A model generated the notes under the pieces. It had not been told where the DNA came from and searched no databases. It was given only the letters and a program-made list of their open reading frames with translations. Of a stretch of 38,037 nt of DNA, positions 1-8,541 are shown piece by piece. The stretch is from an uncultured Cellvibrio sp. (lineage in GTDB: Bacteria; Pseudomonadota; Gammaproteobacteria; Pseudomonadales; Cellvibrionaceae), in contig CAMLML010000039.1 of assembly GCA_946481095.1 (NCBI GenBank), positions 1 through 38,037 on the forward strand, given 5' to 3'. The position numbers and the translations under genes were made by a program. Numbering within the stretch: position 1 is the stretch's first letter; each line of letters opens with the position of its first letter.

Positions 1-1
1 T

Positions 2-394
2 ATTCTCGGTTCCTTCGAGCGTTTCCTGGGGATTTTGATCGAGCACTATGAGGGATCTTTCCCGGTTTGGTTGTCACCAGTCCAGGTTGCGGTGGCTAAT
101 ATCACCGATAATCAGGCCGATTATGTGCGAAATATCGAAAAAACCTTGCGAGATAAGGGCATTCGAGTGATTCCGGACTTGAGAAACGAGAAGATCGGCT
201 TTAAAATCCGCGAGCACACCATACAGCGGGTTCCCTACCTGCTCGTCGTTGGCGATAAAGAGGTTGAAAATCAATCAGTTGCAGTGCGTACGCGCGACGG
301 CAGCGACCTTGGTGTTATGACCCTTGATGCTTTTATTTATCGCTTGACCGCCGAAATAGCGCGTCGAGGCAGAGTTTTTTCTGCTGGCGAATAA
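2..394 (+). CDS. thrS: Threonyl-tRNA synthetase, C-terminal fragment
   Basis: The 5' part lies before the window; 130 residues of the C-terminus remain. The enzyme charges tRNA-Thr with threonine in the cytoplasm. The fragment starts in the end of the class II catalytic core ([16 protein letters not shown]) and continues into the anticodon-binding domain (WLSPVQVAV, then [22 protein letters not shown], typical of ThrRS). The frame is open from base 2 to a TAA at 392-394. infC follows 36 nt downstream in the same direction, the usual thrS-infC-rpmI-rplT order in gammaproteobacteria. Identification rests on the recognisable C-terminal motifs and the neighbours. Confidence 0.95.
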   Translation: MLGSFERFLGILIEHYEGSFPVWLSPVQVAVANITDNQADYVRNIEKTLRDKGIRVIPDLRNEKIGFKIREHTIQRVPYLLVVGDKEVENQSVAVRTRDGSDLGVMTLDAFIYRLTAEIARRGRVFSAGE

Positions 395-430
395 AAAAGA
401 TCAAGAATCGATTAATTTTTTGGAGATACG

Positions 431-991
431 ATTATCAAACGAGACAATGCACCCGCGGCAGCAGCCACTAAAGGCAATTCAAAAAAAGCGCGGATCAATG
501 ATCAGATAGAAGCCAAAACAGTTCGTTTAATTGATGCTGAAGGGACACAAGTCGGCATAGTCCCGTTGAGTGAAGCACTGGCGAAAGCTCAGGCTGCCAC
601 TCTGGATTTGGTGGAGATAGTCGCTGACAGTGATCCGATAGTCTGTAAGATCATGGACTATGGTAAACATCTGTTTGAAATCAAAAAAACCAAAGCCGCT
701 GCCAAGAAGAAACAAAAGCAGCAGCAGATCAAAGAAATGAAATTTCGCCCAGGGACGGAGGAAGCGGATTATCAGGTAAAACTGAAAGCTGTAATTCGCT
801 TCCTGGAGCATGGGGACAAGGCCAAGATAACCTTAAAGTTTCGTGGCCGCGAACTTGCCCATCAGGAGTTAGGTATGGAAATGATGCAACGCATCGAGAC
901 TGACTTAACTGAGATGGGCGCCGTTGAGCAAGCTGCCAAAATGGAAGGTAAGCAGCTCACTATGGTGATCGCCCCCAAAAAGAGGAAATAG
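431..991 (+). CDS. infC: Translation initiation factor IF-3, non-AUG start
   Basis: IF-3 binds the 30S subunit, prevents premature 50S joining and checks the start codon and initiator tRNA. I start it at ATT 431 (MIKRDNAP..., 186 residues, close to the 180 of E. coli). GGAG at 422-425 sits 5 nt upstream; the next codon, ATC 434, is the other possible start. No ATG exists in this frame before the conserved N-domain ([20 protein letters not shown]). The C-domain has [18 protein letters not shown] and [22 protein letters not shown], both IF-3 hallmarks. In E. coli infC starts at AUU and IF-3 represses its own translation through that codon; the same control is inferred here. Confidence 0.95.
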   Translation: MIKRDNAPAAAATKGNSKKARINDQIEAKTVRLIDAEGTQVGIVPLSEALAKAQAATLDLVEIVADSDPIVCKIMDYGKHLFEIKKTKAAAKKKQKQQQIKEMKFRPGTEEADYQVKLKAVIRFLEHGDKAKITLKFRGRELAHQELGMEMMQRIETDLTEMGAVEQAAKMEGKQLTMVIAPKKRK

Positions 992-1085
992 TCGGGCTTT
1001 TAGCTGCCTTGATTATTTCAATGGTGCGGTTTTTTAATATTGAAAGACTTGCATCGATATTTACCCAAAAGTGTGGAGTATACAC

Positions 1086-1283
1086 ATGGCAACCAAAGCT
1101 AAAGTACACAGTGGCGCATCCAAGCGCTTCAAAAAGACGGCTGCTGGCTTCAAGTTCAAACACGCGAACAAGAGCCATATCCTGACCAAAATGACTACCA
1201 AACGTAAGCGCCAATTGCGCGGTACCAGCATCGTTGATGCAGCTGATGTACCACGTGTTAAGCGTATGTTTCGCGCCATCTAA
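1086..1283 (+). CDS. rpmI: 50S ribosomal protein L35
   Basis: Small basic protein of the large ribosomal subunit. The 65-residue product ([20 protein letters not shown]...) has the normal L35 length and composition. I chose ATG 1086, with GGAG at 1075-1078 seven bases upstream, over an in-frame GTG at 1071 that would add five atypical residues. It lies 94 nt after infC and 36 nt before rplT. In E. coli, L20 represses rpmI-rplT through the mRNA leader; whether the 94-nt leader here folds to bind L20 cannot be judged by eye. Confidence 0.97.
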   Translation: MATKAKVHSGASKRFKKTAAGFKFKHANKSHILTKMTTKRKRQLRGTSIVDAADVPRVKRMFRAI

Positions 1284-1319
1284 CCGGCGTTTATCAATAG
1301 ACATTTTGAGGATTGAGAT

Positions 1320-1679
1320 ATGGCCCGTGTTAAACGTGGTGTAGAGGCGCGTCGTCGTCACAAGAAAGTTTTAAAGCAAGCGAAAGGTTATTACGGTGCA
1401 CGTTCACGTACATTCCGTATGGCCAAACAAGCTGTGATCAAAGCTGGTCAATATGCTTACCGCGATCGTCGCGTGAAAAAGCGTAATTTCCGTGCTCTGT
1501 GGATCACTCGTATCAACGCCCAATCTCGTGCTGAAGGCGTGACATACAGTCAATTGATTGCTGGTTTGAAGAAAGCCAACATCATTCTGGATCGTCGCGT
1601 TCTGGCTGATTTGGCTGTTCACGATAAAGCTGCGTTTGCTGCCGTTGTTGCCAAGGCTAAGTCAGCTCTCGCTGCTTAA
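1320..1679 (+). CDS. rplT: 50S ribosomal protein L20
   Basis: Early-assembly protein of the large subunit that binds 23S rRNA; in E. coli it also represses its own operon. The 119-residue product has the classical basic N-terminus ([20 protein letters not shown]) followed by [17 protein letters not shown] and the globular C-domain. GAGG a few bases before ATG 1320 serves as ribosome-binding site. A strong intrinsic terminator follows at 1727-1763, so this gene probably ends the thrS-infC-rpmI-rplT transcript, apart from any read-through into pheS. Confidence 0.97.
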   Translation: MARVKRGVEARRRHKKVLKQAKGYYGARSRTFRMAKQAVIKAGQYAYRDRRVKKRNFRALWITRINAQSRAEGVTYSQLIAGLKKANIILDRRVLADLAVHDKAAFAAVVAKAKSALAA

Positions 1680-1726
1680 TCGCCCAACAACGTCGGTGTG
1701 ATGTTTGCACCGATAAAAAACGCGAT

Positions 1727-1763
1727 AAAAAGGGGAGGAGCTTACGGGTTCTTCCCTTTTTTT
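1727..1763 (+). terminator. Intrinsic terminator after rplT
   Basis: Arms 1727-1739 and 1749-1761 pair over 13 bp with two G-U wobbles around a 9-nt loop, and the 3' arm runs into a T tract. It lies 47 nt after the rplT stop and 176 nt before pheS, so it either ends the ribosomal-protein transcript or attenuates read-through into pheST. Confidence 0.8.
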
Positions 1764-1765
1764 AT

Positions 1766-1827
1766 GTACAGGATGTACGGGCAGAAAATTGCTCCTGCAT
1801 TTTCTGCACTTCCACCATCCATGGTGG
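1766..1827 (+). repeat. Cluster of three short palindromes between rplT and pheS
   Basis: Three inverted repeats follow each other: GTACA/TGTAC (1766-1770 and 1774-1778), GCAGAAAAT/ATTTTCTGC (1781-1789 and 1799-1807) and CCACCA/TGGTGG (1812-1817 and 1822-1827). A tandem GCGCAGGA pair follows near 1840-1860. The compact, non-coding, multi-hairpin layout resembles interspersed repeats of gammaproteobacterial intergenic regions. A role as pheST leader structure is the alternative. Confidence 0.5.
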
Positions 1828-1935
1828 TCGTATGTCGCGGGCGCAGGAAGCGCAGGAGCGACGATTTGCGCAGAACCACAATCTGTATTCTGTGTATTAA
1901 TGTTGAAAATATATTTTTTATTTTATTTGGAATAG

Positions 1936-2952
<1,017 letters not shown>

Positions 2953-2962
2953 TTTGAAATTT

Positions 2963-3030
2963 GTAGGTTGGGGTACAAACCCCAACCTTATCTCGATAGA
3001 AAAGTTGTTGGGAATTGCTGCCCAACCTAC
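2963..3030 (+). repeat. Nested inverted repeat between pheS and pheT
   Basis: AGGTTGGGGT (2965-2974) pairs perfectly with ACCCCAACCT (2979-2988) around ACAA. GTTGGG (3007-3012) pairs with CCCAAC (3021-3026). GTAGGTTGGG (2963-2972) can instead pair with CCCAACCTAC (3021-3030). The two folds exclude each other. The GTAGGTTGGG...CCCAACCTAC type resembles dispersed bacterial palindromic repeats. No T tract follows, so it is not a classical terminator. Confidence 0.7.
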
Positions 3031-3044
3031 GGAACAAATGAAAT

Positions 3045-5432
3045 ATGAAAATAAGTGAATCCTGGTTGCGTGAATGGGTCAATCCTTCCATCACTACCGA
3101 TGAGTTGGTTGCGCAACTGACTATGGCAGGTCTTGAAATTGATGCAGTGGAATCAATCGCAGGTGATTTTTCCGGTGTGATTGTGGGTGAAATCGTTGCA
3201 TGTGAACAACATCCGGATGCCGATAAATTACGCGTCACAAAAGTTGCCGGGTTACCTGATGGTCCCACTCAAGTTGTTTGTGGTGCTGCTAACGCGCGTG
3301 TTGGAATCAAAATTCCTTTCGCAACTATTGGTGCAGAATTGCCTGGCGCCACTGAAACAGATGAAAAATGGCAAATTAAAAAAGCCAAATTACGTGGTGT
3401 TGAATCCTTCGGTATGTTGTGTGGGCAAACTGAGTTAAAAGCCGGTGATGATGATTCCGGTTTATGGGAATTGGCCTCCGATGCACCTGTAGGCAAAAAT
3501 ATTCGTGAATATTTAAATCTTGACGATAAATTATTGGAAGTGGATTTAACGCCTAATCGCAGCGATTGTTTGAGTGTAAAGGGTGTTGCACGTGAAGTGG
3601 GTGTATTAAATCGAATTACGGTTAAAGCGCCGGTTATCAATTCAGTTACACCAAAAATTCCTGATACATTTCCGGTGAAACTTTCGGCTGCATCTGCATG
3701 TAGTCGTTATGTTGGGCGTGTGATTCGCAATATTGATATTTCTCGTCCAAGCCCTGCATGGTTGAAAGATAAATTAATTCGTTCGGGGTTGCGTAGTATT
3801 GATGCAGTTGTTGATGTGACTAATTATGTGTTGATCGAGCTGGGTCAACCCATGCATGCGTTTGATCTCAATAAATTATCAGTCGGTATTGATGTTCGCT
3901 TGGCAAAACAGGATGAAAAAATACTGTTACTTGATGGGCAGGAAATAAAACTCAATGCTGATACCTTGGTGATCGCCGATCAAAGTGGCCCTCTGGCGAT
4001 GGCTGGTGTGATGGGGGGTAAATCCAGTGCTGTGAGTTCGGAAACAAACAATATTTTTCTGGAGAGTGCATTTTTTAATCCTCTGGCAATCGCCGGGCGT
4101 GCACGTTCTTATGGATTACATACTGATTCTTCACATCGTTTTGAACGCGGTGTTGATTACAATTTGCAACGTGAAGCCATGGAACGAGCAACTGAATTGT
4201 TGTTGTCGATAGTGGGCGGCGAAGCGGGCCCTGTGATTGAGGTGGCCAATGAATATCTGCCCCAAACACGACAAGTGACATTACGGAAAGCGCGTATCCT
4301 TAGCGGCCTAAGCTTGGTCATTGATGATGCGCAGGTTGTGGACATAATGACTCGTCTTGGATTGGTATTGGTATCACAGGATAATGAAGCTTGGGTCTTT
4401 AATGTGCCCAGTTATCGTTTCGATATTTCAATTGAAGCCGATTTGCTTGAGGAACTGGCGAGAGTTTATGGTTACAACCGTTTGCCAACTCGCGTACTCG
4501 CGACGCCCATTCAAATTGCGGAGCATCCTGAAGCGGACTTATCGGTTTCTACTTTGAGAGATCAATTGATTGCCCGCGGTTATCAGGAGGCAATTACTTT
4601 CAGTTTTATCGAGCCCAAACTTTCAGCTTTGTTTGACCCCAAGACAGAACCTGTGGTTTTGCGTAATCCTATCAGTGCAGATTTGGCCGCTATGCGTACC
4701 AGCTTGCTTCCGGGGTTGGTTAGCGTGCTACGTAATAATTTGAATCGCCAACAGGAACGTCTGCGTTTGTTTGAAACAGGTTTGCGTTTTGTTCCATCCG
4801 CGAAGGGATTGGTTCAGGAGCCTTGTTTGGCAGGGTTGATTTATGGCAGCCGCTTTCCTGAGTCATGGGCAAATCCCAAGGATGAGGTCGATTTCTATGA
4901 TCTTAAGGGCGATTTGGAATCGCTTTTAGGTTTAACCGGTTTGGGGTATCGCTTTGGATCTGCAGCGCATGATGCGTTGCATCCTGGTCAGACGGCAGCT
5001 ATTTATCTGGAAGGTAAGTTTCTGGGTTATGCGGGGGCATTGCATCCCGGCTTGCAACAATCTTTGGACATCCCTGGAAAGGTCTATTTATTTGAAGTAA
5101 CTCTGGATCTTCTCACCAGGGCATCTGTGCCAAGCTTCTCCAACATGTCCAAATTTCCGGAAGTTCGAAGGGATTTGGCCTTGTTATTGGATAAGCAATT
5201 GCCCGTAGATCAACTACTGGAGTCAGTCAAATCCAAAGCAGGTAATTACGTCACAGACTTAAAGGTCTTTGACGTATATATGGGCAAAGGCATTGATCCA
5301 CAAAGAAAAAGTGTGGCGATAGGCTTGACCTTTCAGCATCCTTCGCGCACTCTTACGGAAGACGAAATTAATGCTTCTGTGGATGCAGTAGTCCAACATC
5401 TGCAGGAGAAGTATTCAGCTAGCCTTCGCTAG
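3045..5432 (+). CDS. pheT: Phenylalanyl-tRNA synthetase beta subunit
   Basis: Partner of PheS; it carries tRNA-binding and editing functions. The 795-residue length is normal. Domains in order: an N-terminal EMAP/OB-type tRNA-binding domain (about 40-150, with [19 protein letters not shown]), the B3/B4 editing region (about 210-390, with [11 protein letters not shown] and [15 protein letters not shown]), B5 (about 400-475), the catalytic-like core (about 480-680) and the C-terminal FDX-ACB anticodon-binding domain (about 700-795, with [14 protein letters not shown]). ATG 3045 lies 92 nt after pheS, behind a nested palindrome and without a clear Shine-Dalgarno. ihfA follows after 11 nt, so pheS-pheT-ihfA is probably one transcript. 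Confidence 0.96.
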   Translation: MKISESWLREWVNPSITTDELVAQLTMAGLEIDAVESIAGDFSGVIVGEIVACEQHPDADKLRVTKVAGLPDGPTQVVCGAANARVGIKIPFATIGAELPGATETDEKWQIKKAKLRGVESFGMLCGQTELKAGDDDSGLWELASDAPVGKNIREYLNLDDKLLEVDLTPNRSDCLSVKGVAREVGVLNRITVKAPVINSVTPKIPDTFPVKLSAASACSRYVGRVIRNIDISRPSPAWLKDKLIRSGLRSIDAVVDVTNYVLIELGQPMHAFDLNKLSVGIDVRLAKQDEKILLLDGQEIKLNADTLVIADQSGPLAMAGVMGGKSSAVSSETNNIFLESAFFNPLAIAGRARSYGLHTDSSHRFERGVDYNLQREAMERATELLLSIVGGEAGPVIEVANEYLPQTRQVTLRKARILSGLSLVIDDAQVVDIMTRLGLVLVSQDNEAWVFNVPSYRFDISIEADLLEELARVYGYNRLPTRVLATPIQIAEHPEADLSVSTLRDQLIARGYQEAITFSFIEPKLSALFDPKTEPVVLRNPISADLAAMRTSLLPGLVSVLRNNLNRQQERLRLFETGLRFVPSAKGLVQEPCLAGLIYGSRFPESWANPKDEVDFYDLKGDLESLLGLTGLGYRFGSAAHDALHPGQTAAIYLEGKFLGYAGALHPGLQQSLDIPGKVYLFEVTLDLLTRASVPSFSNMSKFPEVRRDLALLLDKQLPVDQLLESVKSKAGNYVTDLKVFDVYMGKGIDPQRKSVAIGLTFQHPSRTLTEDEINASVDAVVQHLQEKYSASLR

Positions 5433-5443
5433 GGATAATAACT

Positions 5444-5752
5444 ATGACTGATGGTGCTCTCACCAAAGCCGACCTTGCCGAAAAGTTATTTGAGGAACTC
5501 GGATTAAACAAGCAAGAAGCCAAAGAACTGGTGGAATTGTTTTTTGAAGAGATTCGTTTTGCTCTTGAAAATAATGAGGCAGTGAAATTATCCGGCTTTG
5601 GTAATTTTGAATTGCGCGACAAAAGCCAACGTCCTGGGCGAAACCCCAAGACAGGAGAAGAGATTCCTATCAGTGCGCGCAGAGTTGTTACCTTCAAACC
5701 AGGTCAGAAACTTAAGGCAAGAGTAGAAGAGTATGTTGGAACCCAGTCATAA
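5444..5752 (+). CDS. ihfA: Integration host factor alpha subunit
   Basis: DNA-bending nucleoid protein acting with IhfB in transcription, replication and recombination. The 102-residue product shows the DNABII pattern: [22 protein letters not shown] at the N-terminus, the [18 protein letters not shown] signature (about 48-65) and the [17 protein letters not shown] tail. The proline of the RPGRNP arm intercalates in DNA in this family. Its place 11 nt after pheT is the usual one for ihfA rather than hupB or ihfB. The last 20 nt overlap the next gene, pointing to translational coupling. Confidence 0.96.
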   Translation: MTDGALTKADLAEKLFEELGLNKQEAKELVELFFEEIRFALENNEAVKLSGFGNFELRDKSQRPGRNPKTGEEIPISARRVVTFKPGQKLKARVEEYVGTQS

Positions 5753-6095
5753 CGACGAACTTCCTGTCATCCCCGGCAAGCGTTACTTTACTATTGGTGA
5801 AGTGAGTGAGTTGTGTGCTGTAAAACCGCATGTTTTGCGTTATTGGGAACAAGAATTTCCTCAGCTCAAACCTGTCAAGCGCCGGGGCAATCGTCGTTAC
5901 TATCAGCGCCAGGATGTGCTCACTATTCGCCAGATTCGAAGCTTGCTTTATGATCAGGGCTTCACTATTGGTGGTGCGAGATTACAGATGACCAGTGAGT
6001 CTGATTCAACAACCAATGATTCAAAATTGAATCAGCTTGTTGGTCAAATGATCAGTGAACTTGAACAACTGCTTAAATTACTTTCCACTCGATAG
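5733..6095 (+). CDS. MerR-family transcriptional regulator
   Basis: A 120-residue protein with an N-terminal MerR-type winged helix-turn-helix (about residues 16-85): [26 protein letters not shown] (recognisable as [10 protein letters not shown] then VLRYWEQEF), [13 protein letters not shown] and [19 protein letters not shown]. The C-terminus (about 95-120) is a short helix fit for dimerisation, with no cysteines or effector domain, so a metal sensor is unlikely. It starts inside ihfA (20-nt overlap) and is followed by a terminator. A MerR-like gene directly after ihfA is a recurring Pseudomonas arrangement, but its targets are not evident from the sequence. Confidence 0.88.
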   Translation: MLEPSHNDELPVIPGKRYFTIGEVSELCAVKPHVLRYWEQEFPQLKPVKRRGNRRYYQRQDVLTIRQIRSLLYDQGFTIGGARLQMTSESDSTTNDSKLNQLVGQMISELEQLLKLLSTR

Positions 6096-6103
6096 CTCAA
6101 TCT

Positions 6104-6139
6104 ACCTTTAAAAATTATTGATAATTTTTAAAGGTTTTT
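6104..6139 (+). terminator. Intrinsic terminator after the MerR-like gene
   Basis: Perfect 15-base arms 6104-6118 and 6121-6135 (ACCTTTAAAAATTAT and its complement) with a TG turn, followed by TTTT at 6136-6139. AT-rich but long. It begins 8 nt after the stop codon and closes the pheST-ihfA-merR transcript ahead of the tRNA promoter. Confidence 0.8.
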
Positions 6140-6178
6140 CCGCTAGAAAATCCTGCAATAACACAGTTGAATGTTTGC

Positions 6179-6214
6179 TTGCAAAGGCGATTTTTTCGGG
6201 TATTATGCCCGTCC
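6179..6214 (+). promoter_or_regulatory. Sigma-70 promoter of tRNA-Pro
   Basis: TTGCAA (6179-6184) and TATTAT (6201-6206) are 16 nt apart. The next bases, GCCCGTCC, form a GC-rich discriminator typical of stable-RNA promoters under stringent control. The predicted start near 6213 precedes the mature tRNA by about 24 nt. Confidence 0.7.
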
Positions 6215-6236
6215 TTTCAGTCACATAGCTGAATAT

Positions 6237-6313
6237 CGGAGCGTAGCGCAGCCAGGTAGCGCACCATACTGGGGGTGTGGGGGTCGTGGGTTCAAATCCC
6301 GCCGTTCCGACCA
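6237..6313 (+). tRNA. tRNA-Pro, anticodon GGG
   Basis: 77-nt cloverleaf with encoded CCA (6311-6313). Acceptor CGGAGCG (6237-6243) pairs with CGTTCCG (6303-6309) including one G-U; the discriminator is A. The D arm has GCGC/GCGC, the anticodon arm CCATA/TGTGG encloses CTGGGGG so the anticodon is GGG, and the T arm has GTGGG/CCCGC around TTCAAAT. It reads the CCC and CCU proline codons. It stands alone behind its own promoter. Confidence 0.95.
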
Positions 6314-6418
6314 AAAAATAATAACTTGCATATGGATCCAGCTTGAATTCCTTTTGTGAGTCTTCCTGTTTTACATCCGGTTTGCCTGGATGTAGTCATT
6401 AATACGAGAGGTCTTTTT

Positions 6419-7162
6419 GTGGCTAAACAACTCATGATTTACGACAACATCCAGCCTTTATCATCGGACGTTCATCGTAATTGGTCTGTTTCTGTTGATG
6501 GATACCAATTCGCTTCCTCGCTTATATCAGCACCTTTGGTGGCTACGGAAGTGATCCCTGCCGCTCAGGAGTTTCCTGTTGTGTTTTCGAAAGTGAAGGA
6601 TAGGGATGGCGAATATATGCCACTGGCAATAATGGGGTTACGAGAGGGCGAAAATTTATTGATTGGTGAAGATGGCCGTATGTCAACGCGTTATGTGCCG
6701 GGATTCATCCGTCGTTATCCTTTCATGGTTGGTGCCGGGCAAGGGGATAATATGTTGGTAGGGATAGACGTTGATAGCCCTGCTGTTATTAAAGATGGTA
6801 CCAAGGGGCAGAAGCTATTTAACGAGCAAGGCGAACAAACTCAATATTTAAAGGATGTCATAGCATTTGTTACAGACTACCAATATCGCTCGGAGGTTGT
6901 CAGCGTGTTTTGTCGTCGTTTGCATGAGTTGGATCTTCTCGAACCCATGTCTGCGAACATAACAGTAGGTGGAGAGTCTGGAGCCAATATTAATTTGCGT
7001 GGGTTTTATGTTGTGAATAAGGAAAAATTAAAGGCTATGGGGGATGAAAATGTTCTTGATCTCTTTAAAAAAGATGGCCTTGAGTTGATCTATGCTCACC
7101 TGATGTCTTTAGGCAATATGAATCGTTTGATGCAAAAAGTTGCTGAAAAAATTCGCAGTTAA
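6419..7162 (+). CDS. SapC-family protein
   Basis: A 247-residue protein of the SapC family (S-layer-related; often misnamed peptide transport permease SapC). I choose GTG 6419 because GAGAGG at 6406-6411 lies 7 nt upstream; the longer reading from 6356 has no such site. Seen: WSVSVDGYQFASSLISAPLVATEVIPAAQ-type N-terminus (short motifs WSVSV, APLVATE), GEYMPLAIMGLREGENL, then RRYPFMVGAGQGDNMLVGID and the FNEQGEQTQYLKDVIAF segment typical of the family. There is no signal peptide or membrane span, so the permease label would be wrong. Family members often sit near TonB-dependent receptors and tryptophan halogenase-like genes for glycan use, but none is here. Function unknown. Confidence 0.8.
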   Translation: MAKQLMIYDNIQPLSSDVHRNWSVSVDGYQFASSLISAPLVATEVIPAAQEFPVVFSKVKDRDGEYMPLAIMGLREGENLLIGEDGRMSTRYVPGFIRRYPFMVGAGQGDNMLVGIDVDSPAVIKDGTKGQKLFNEQGEQTQYLKDVIAFVTDYQYRSEVVSVFCRRLHELDLLEPMSANITVGGESGANINLRGFYVVNKEKLKAMGDENVLDLFKKDGLELIYAHLMSLGNMNRLMQKVAEKIRS

Positions 7163-7183
7163 TAATCTTCGTTCTGTGGTCAC

Positions 7184-7214
7184 AAAAAAATAAGCCGGGG
7201 GAGGCCCGGCTTTT
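7184..7214. terminator. Shared bidirectional terminator
   Basis: AAGCCGGG (7192-7199) and CCCGGCTT (7205-7212) form a perfect 8-bp GC-rich stem with a 5-nt loop. An A7 tract precedes it (7184-7190) and a T run follows, so it can stop transcripts from both the SapC gene and the converging HPF-like gene. Confidence 0.85.
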
Positions 7215-7257
7215 ATTTGGGGGAAATAAAATCGGATTGCTCCGATTTTGGGGCCAG

Positions 7258-7572
7258 CTAACGCATGCTGCGTTGCCGAGATGTCAGTTCCTTCACTTTG
7301 CGTTCTGCGGTGTAGAACGCGTCCCTAACAGCGATATGAATAGATTCGTCATCCTGAGTTACGGCGAACGGATGTCCTTTTATATCCAGCTCGATAGAGG
7401 CTCTGTACTGTTTACCTTTGTGTTTGTGGTTGTGAGGAGCGTCAAGAACGACGCGACTTCTAAGTATTTGGTCTGAGTAACGGCTCAGTTTTGCCAGTTT
7501 TTTGGCGATAATCTCGTTAAGTGCAGCAGAAGAATCCAGATCACGGTATACAACGTCTACAGCAGGTTTCAT
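7258..7572 (-). CDS. Short HPF/RaiA-family ribosome-associated protein
   Basis: A 104-residue protein resembling hibernation-promoting factor, which occupies the decoding site of inactive ribosomes. Seen: VDVVYRDLDSSAALNEIIAKK at the N-terminus (short motifs VVYRDLD, IIAKKLAKL), the central strand LDAPHNHKHKGKQYRASIEL, and DDESIHIAVRDAFYTAERKVKE, matching the D-x-Y/H-x-A-I-x-D-A-x-D helix of the family. Start ATG 7572 is preferred over 7575 because AAGGAG (7580-7585 on the minus strand) is 7 nt away. The long C-terminal dimerisation domain of long HPF is absent. It is not next to rpoN, the usual hpf place, so it may be a paralogue. Confidence 0.75.
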   Translation of the reverse strand: MKPAVDVVYRDLDSSAALNEIIAKKLAKLSRYSDQILRSRVVLDAPHNHKHKGKQYRASIELDIKGHPFAVTQDDESIHIAVRDAFYTAERKVKELTSRQRSMR

Positions 7573-7921
7573 CATAAGACTCCTTAGTATCAATTGTCTT
7601 GAGTTGGCATTTATTCTAGGCAATTTTTCATTCGAATAGTTCCAAAGCTCAGTGTCTATATTGCTACTCCCAAATAAAATTTCAAGAAGTTATTTTGCAG
7701 CGTTAATATCTTTTTGCTCTCTATTTAGAATTTAATGTGCTAACTGGAACTAATGTTTTTCTTAATCAATTGATCCGCCACATTTATTTGAATATAGGCC
7801 TGGCTTTTGCAGACGGCTCCTTAAATGTTTCTTTTGATTATAAAAATTCTTATTTGTGCGCCATGCATTTTGTTTGAAAATTGATCTTGTCACTTTAAGT
7901 AATGAAATCTTGTTACTTTCC
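7573..7921. other. Intergenic region upstream of the HPF-like gene and ibpA
   Basis: About 350 bases, AT-rich, between two divergent genes. It must hold the promoter of the HPF-like gene; TAGAAT can be read on the minus strand near 7615-7620 but without a convincing -35 box. I see no further gene, tRNA or long repeat in it. Confidence 0.6.
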
Positions 7922-7952
7922 CCTTGAATTATTTTTCTTTATCAACATATTA
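7922..7952 (+). promoter_or_regulatory. Probable heat-shock (sigma-32-like) promoter of ibpA
   Basis: CCTTGAAT with CTTGAA at 7923-7928 matches the sigma-32 -35 element; AACATATT at 7944-7951 is a fair -10, spacer 15. A sigma-70 reading (TTGAAT, 16-17 nt, CATATT or ATATTA) uses the same bases. Start predicted near 7958, giving a leader of about 70 nt. Confidence 0.55.
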
Positions 7953-7954
7953 CG

Positions 7955-8030
7955 ATTGAGTGCTCAATGAGGCTCATTAACCGTGCCATATATGGCTATT
8001 TTAAATATTGCTCCCTATGAGGATATTAAT
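7955..8030 (+). promoter_or_regulatory. ROSE-like RNA thermometer in the ibpA leader
   Basis: The 3' hairpin pairs AATATT (8004-8009) plus CTC (8011-8013) with GAGGATATT (8019-8027): five A-U/U-A pairs, U8009-G8022 wobble, G8010 bulged, then C-G, U-A, C-G, around the loop CCUAU. The UUGCU...GAGGA pairing with a bulged G is the hallmark of ROSE elements, and it masks the Shine-Dalgarno (8018-8023). Two alternative upstream hairpins (7955-7968 and 7966-7978) complete a multi-hairpin leader. Known ROSE elements lie before ibpA/hsp20 genes, as here. Confidence 0.78.
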
Positions 8031-8501
8031 ATGCGTAGTTTAGATTTTTCTCCTTTGTATCGTTCTGCAATTGGTTTTGATCGCATGGCAAGTTTGTTGG
8101 ATAGTCTATCCCGTACTGAACAAAATCAACCCAGTTACCCGCCATACAATATTGAATTAACAGGTGAAGATAAATATCGAATTACTATGGCTGTTGCCGG
8201 TTTTGATGCCTCCGAAATTTCTATCGAAGTCAATCAAAATCTGTTGACAGTTTCCGCAAATAAACCCAGTGAAGCGCAAGAAAAAACTTATTTATATCAG
8301 GGTATAGCAGCGCGCAGTTTCGAACGTAGGTTCCAATTGGCTGATCATGTTCAGGTACAAAATGCCAATTATCAAAATGGCTTGTTGCATATTGATTTGC
8401 AGAGAATTATCCCTGAATCTCTTAAGCCTCGAAATGTTCCAATTACTGTGACATCTTCAATAGATGTGCTGTCGCATAAAAACGATGCGCAAGCTGCGTG
8501 A
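8031..8501 (+). CDS. ibpA: Small heat-shock protein, IbpA type
   Basis: ATP-independent holdase that binds unfolding proteins for later rescue by DnaK/ClpB. ATG 8031 is chosen because TGAGGA (8018-8023) lies 7 nt upstream and the N-terminus then reads MRSLDFSPLYRSAIGFDRM, very close to E. coli IbpA; an upstream extension to 7983 has no support. The product is 156 residues. The alpha-crystallin domain runs from about 36 to 135: YPPYNIELTGEDKYRITMAV, then KTYLYQGIAARSFERRFQLA and NGLLHIDLQRIIPE. The leader carries a heat-shock-type promoter and a ROSE-like thermometer, so both transcription and translation are probably heat-controlled. A terminator follows. Confidence 0.93.
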   Translation: MRSLDFSPLYRSAIGFDRMASLLDSLSRTEQNQPSYPPYNIELTGEDKYRITMAVAGFDASEISIEVNQNLLTVSANKPSEAQEKTYLYQGIAARSFERRFQLADHVQVQNANYQNGLLHIDLQRIIPESLKPRNVPITVTSSIDVLSHKNDAQAA

Positions 8502-8516
8502 CAGTGTTTTATTAAT

Positions 8517-8541
8517 AAATGCCCGGAAATTCGGGCATTTT
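8517..8541. terminator. Terminator between ibpA and the AraC-type gene
   Basis: AAATGCCCG (8517-8525) pairs with CGGGCATTT (8532-8540) around GAAATT. The stem ends in T on the plus strand and in A/T on the minus strand, so it can serve both converging genes; it abuts the stop codon of the minus-strand gene at 8541. Confidence 0.8.

Noticed and set aside
1701..1790. Possible phenylalanine leader peptide (pheL/pheM-like) with Phe codons TTC TTC CCT TTT TTT
   Set aside because: The Phe codons are simply the 3' arm and T tract of the terminator. A ribosome stalled there would be too late to prevent termination, and there is no good Shine-Dalgarno before ATG 1701.
7983..8030. N-terminal extension of IbpA from the upstream in-frame start
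   Set aside because: ATG 8031 has the Shine-Dalgarno, fits the ROSE layout and gives an N-terminus matching E. coli IbpA.
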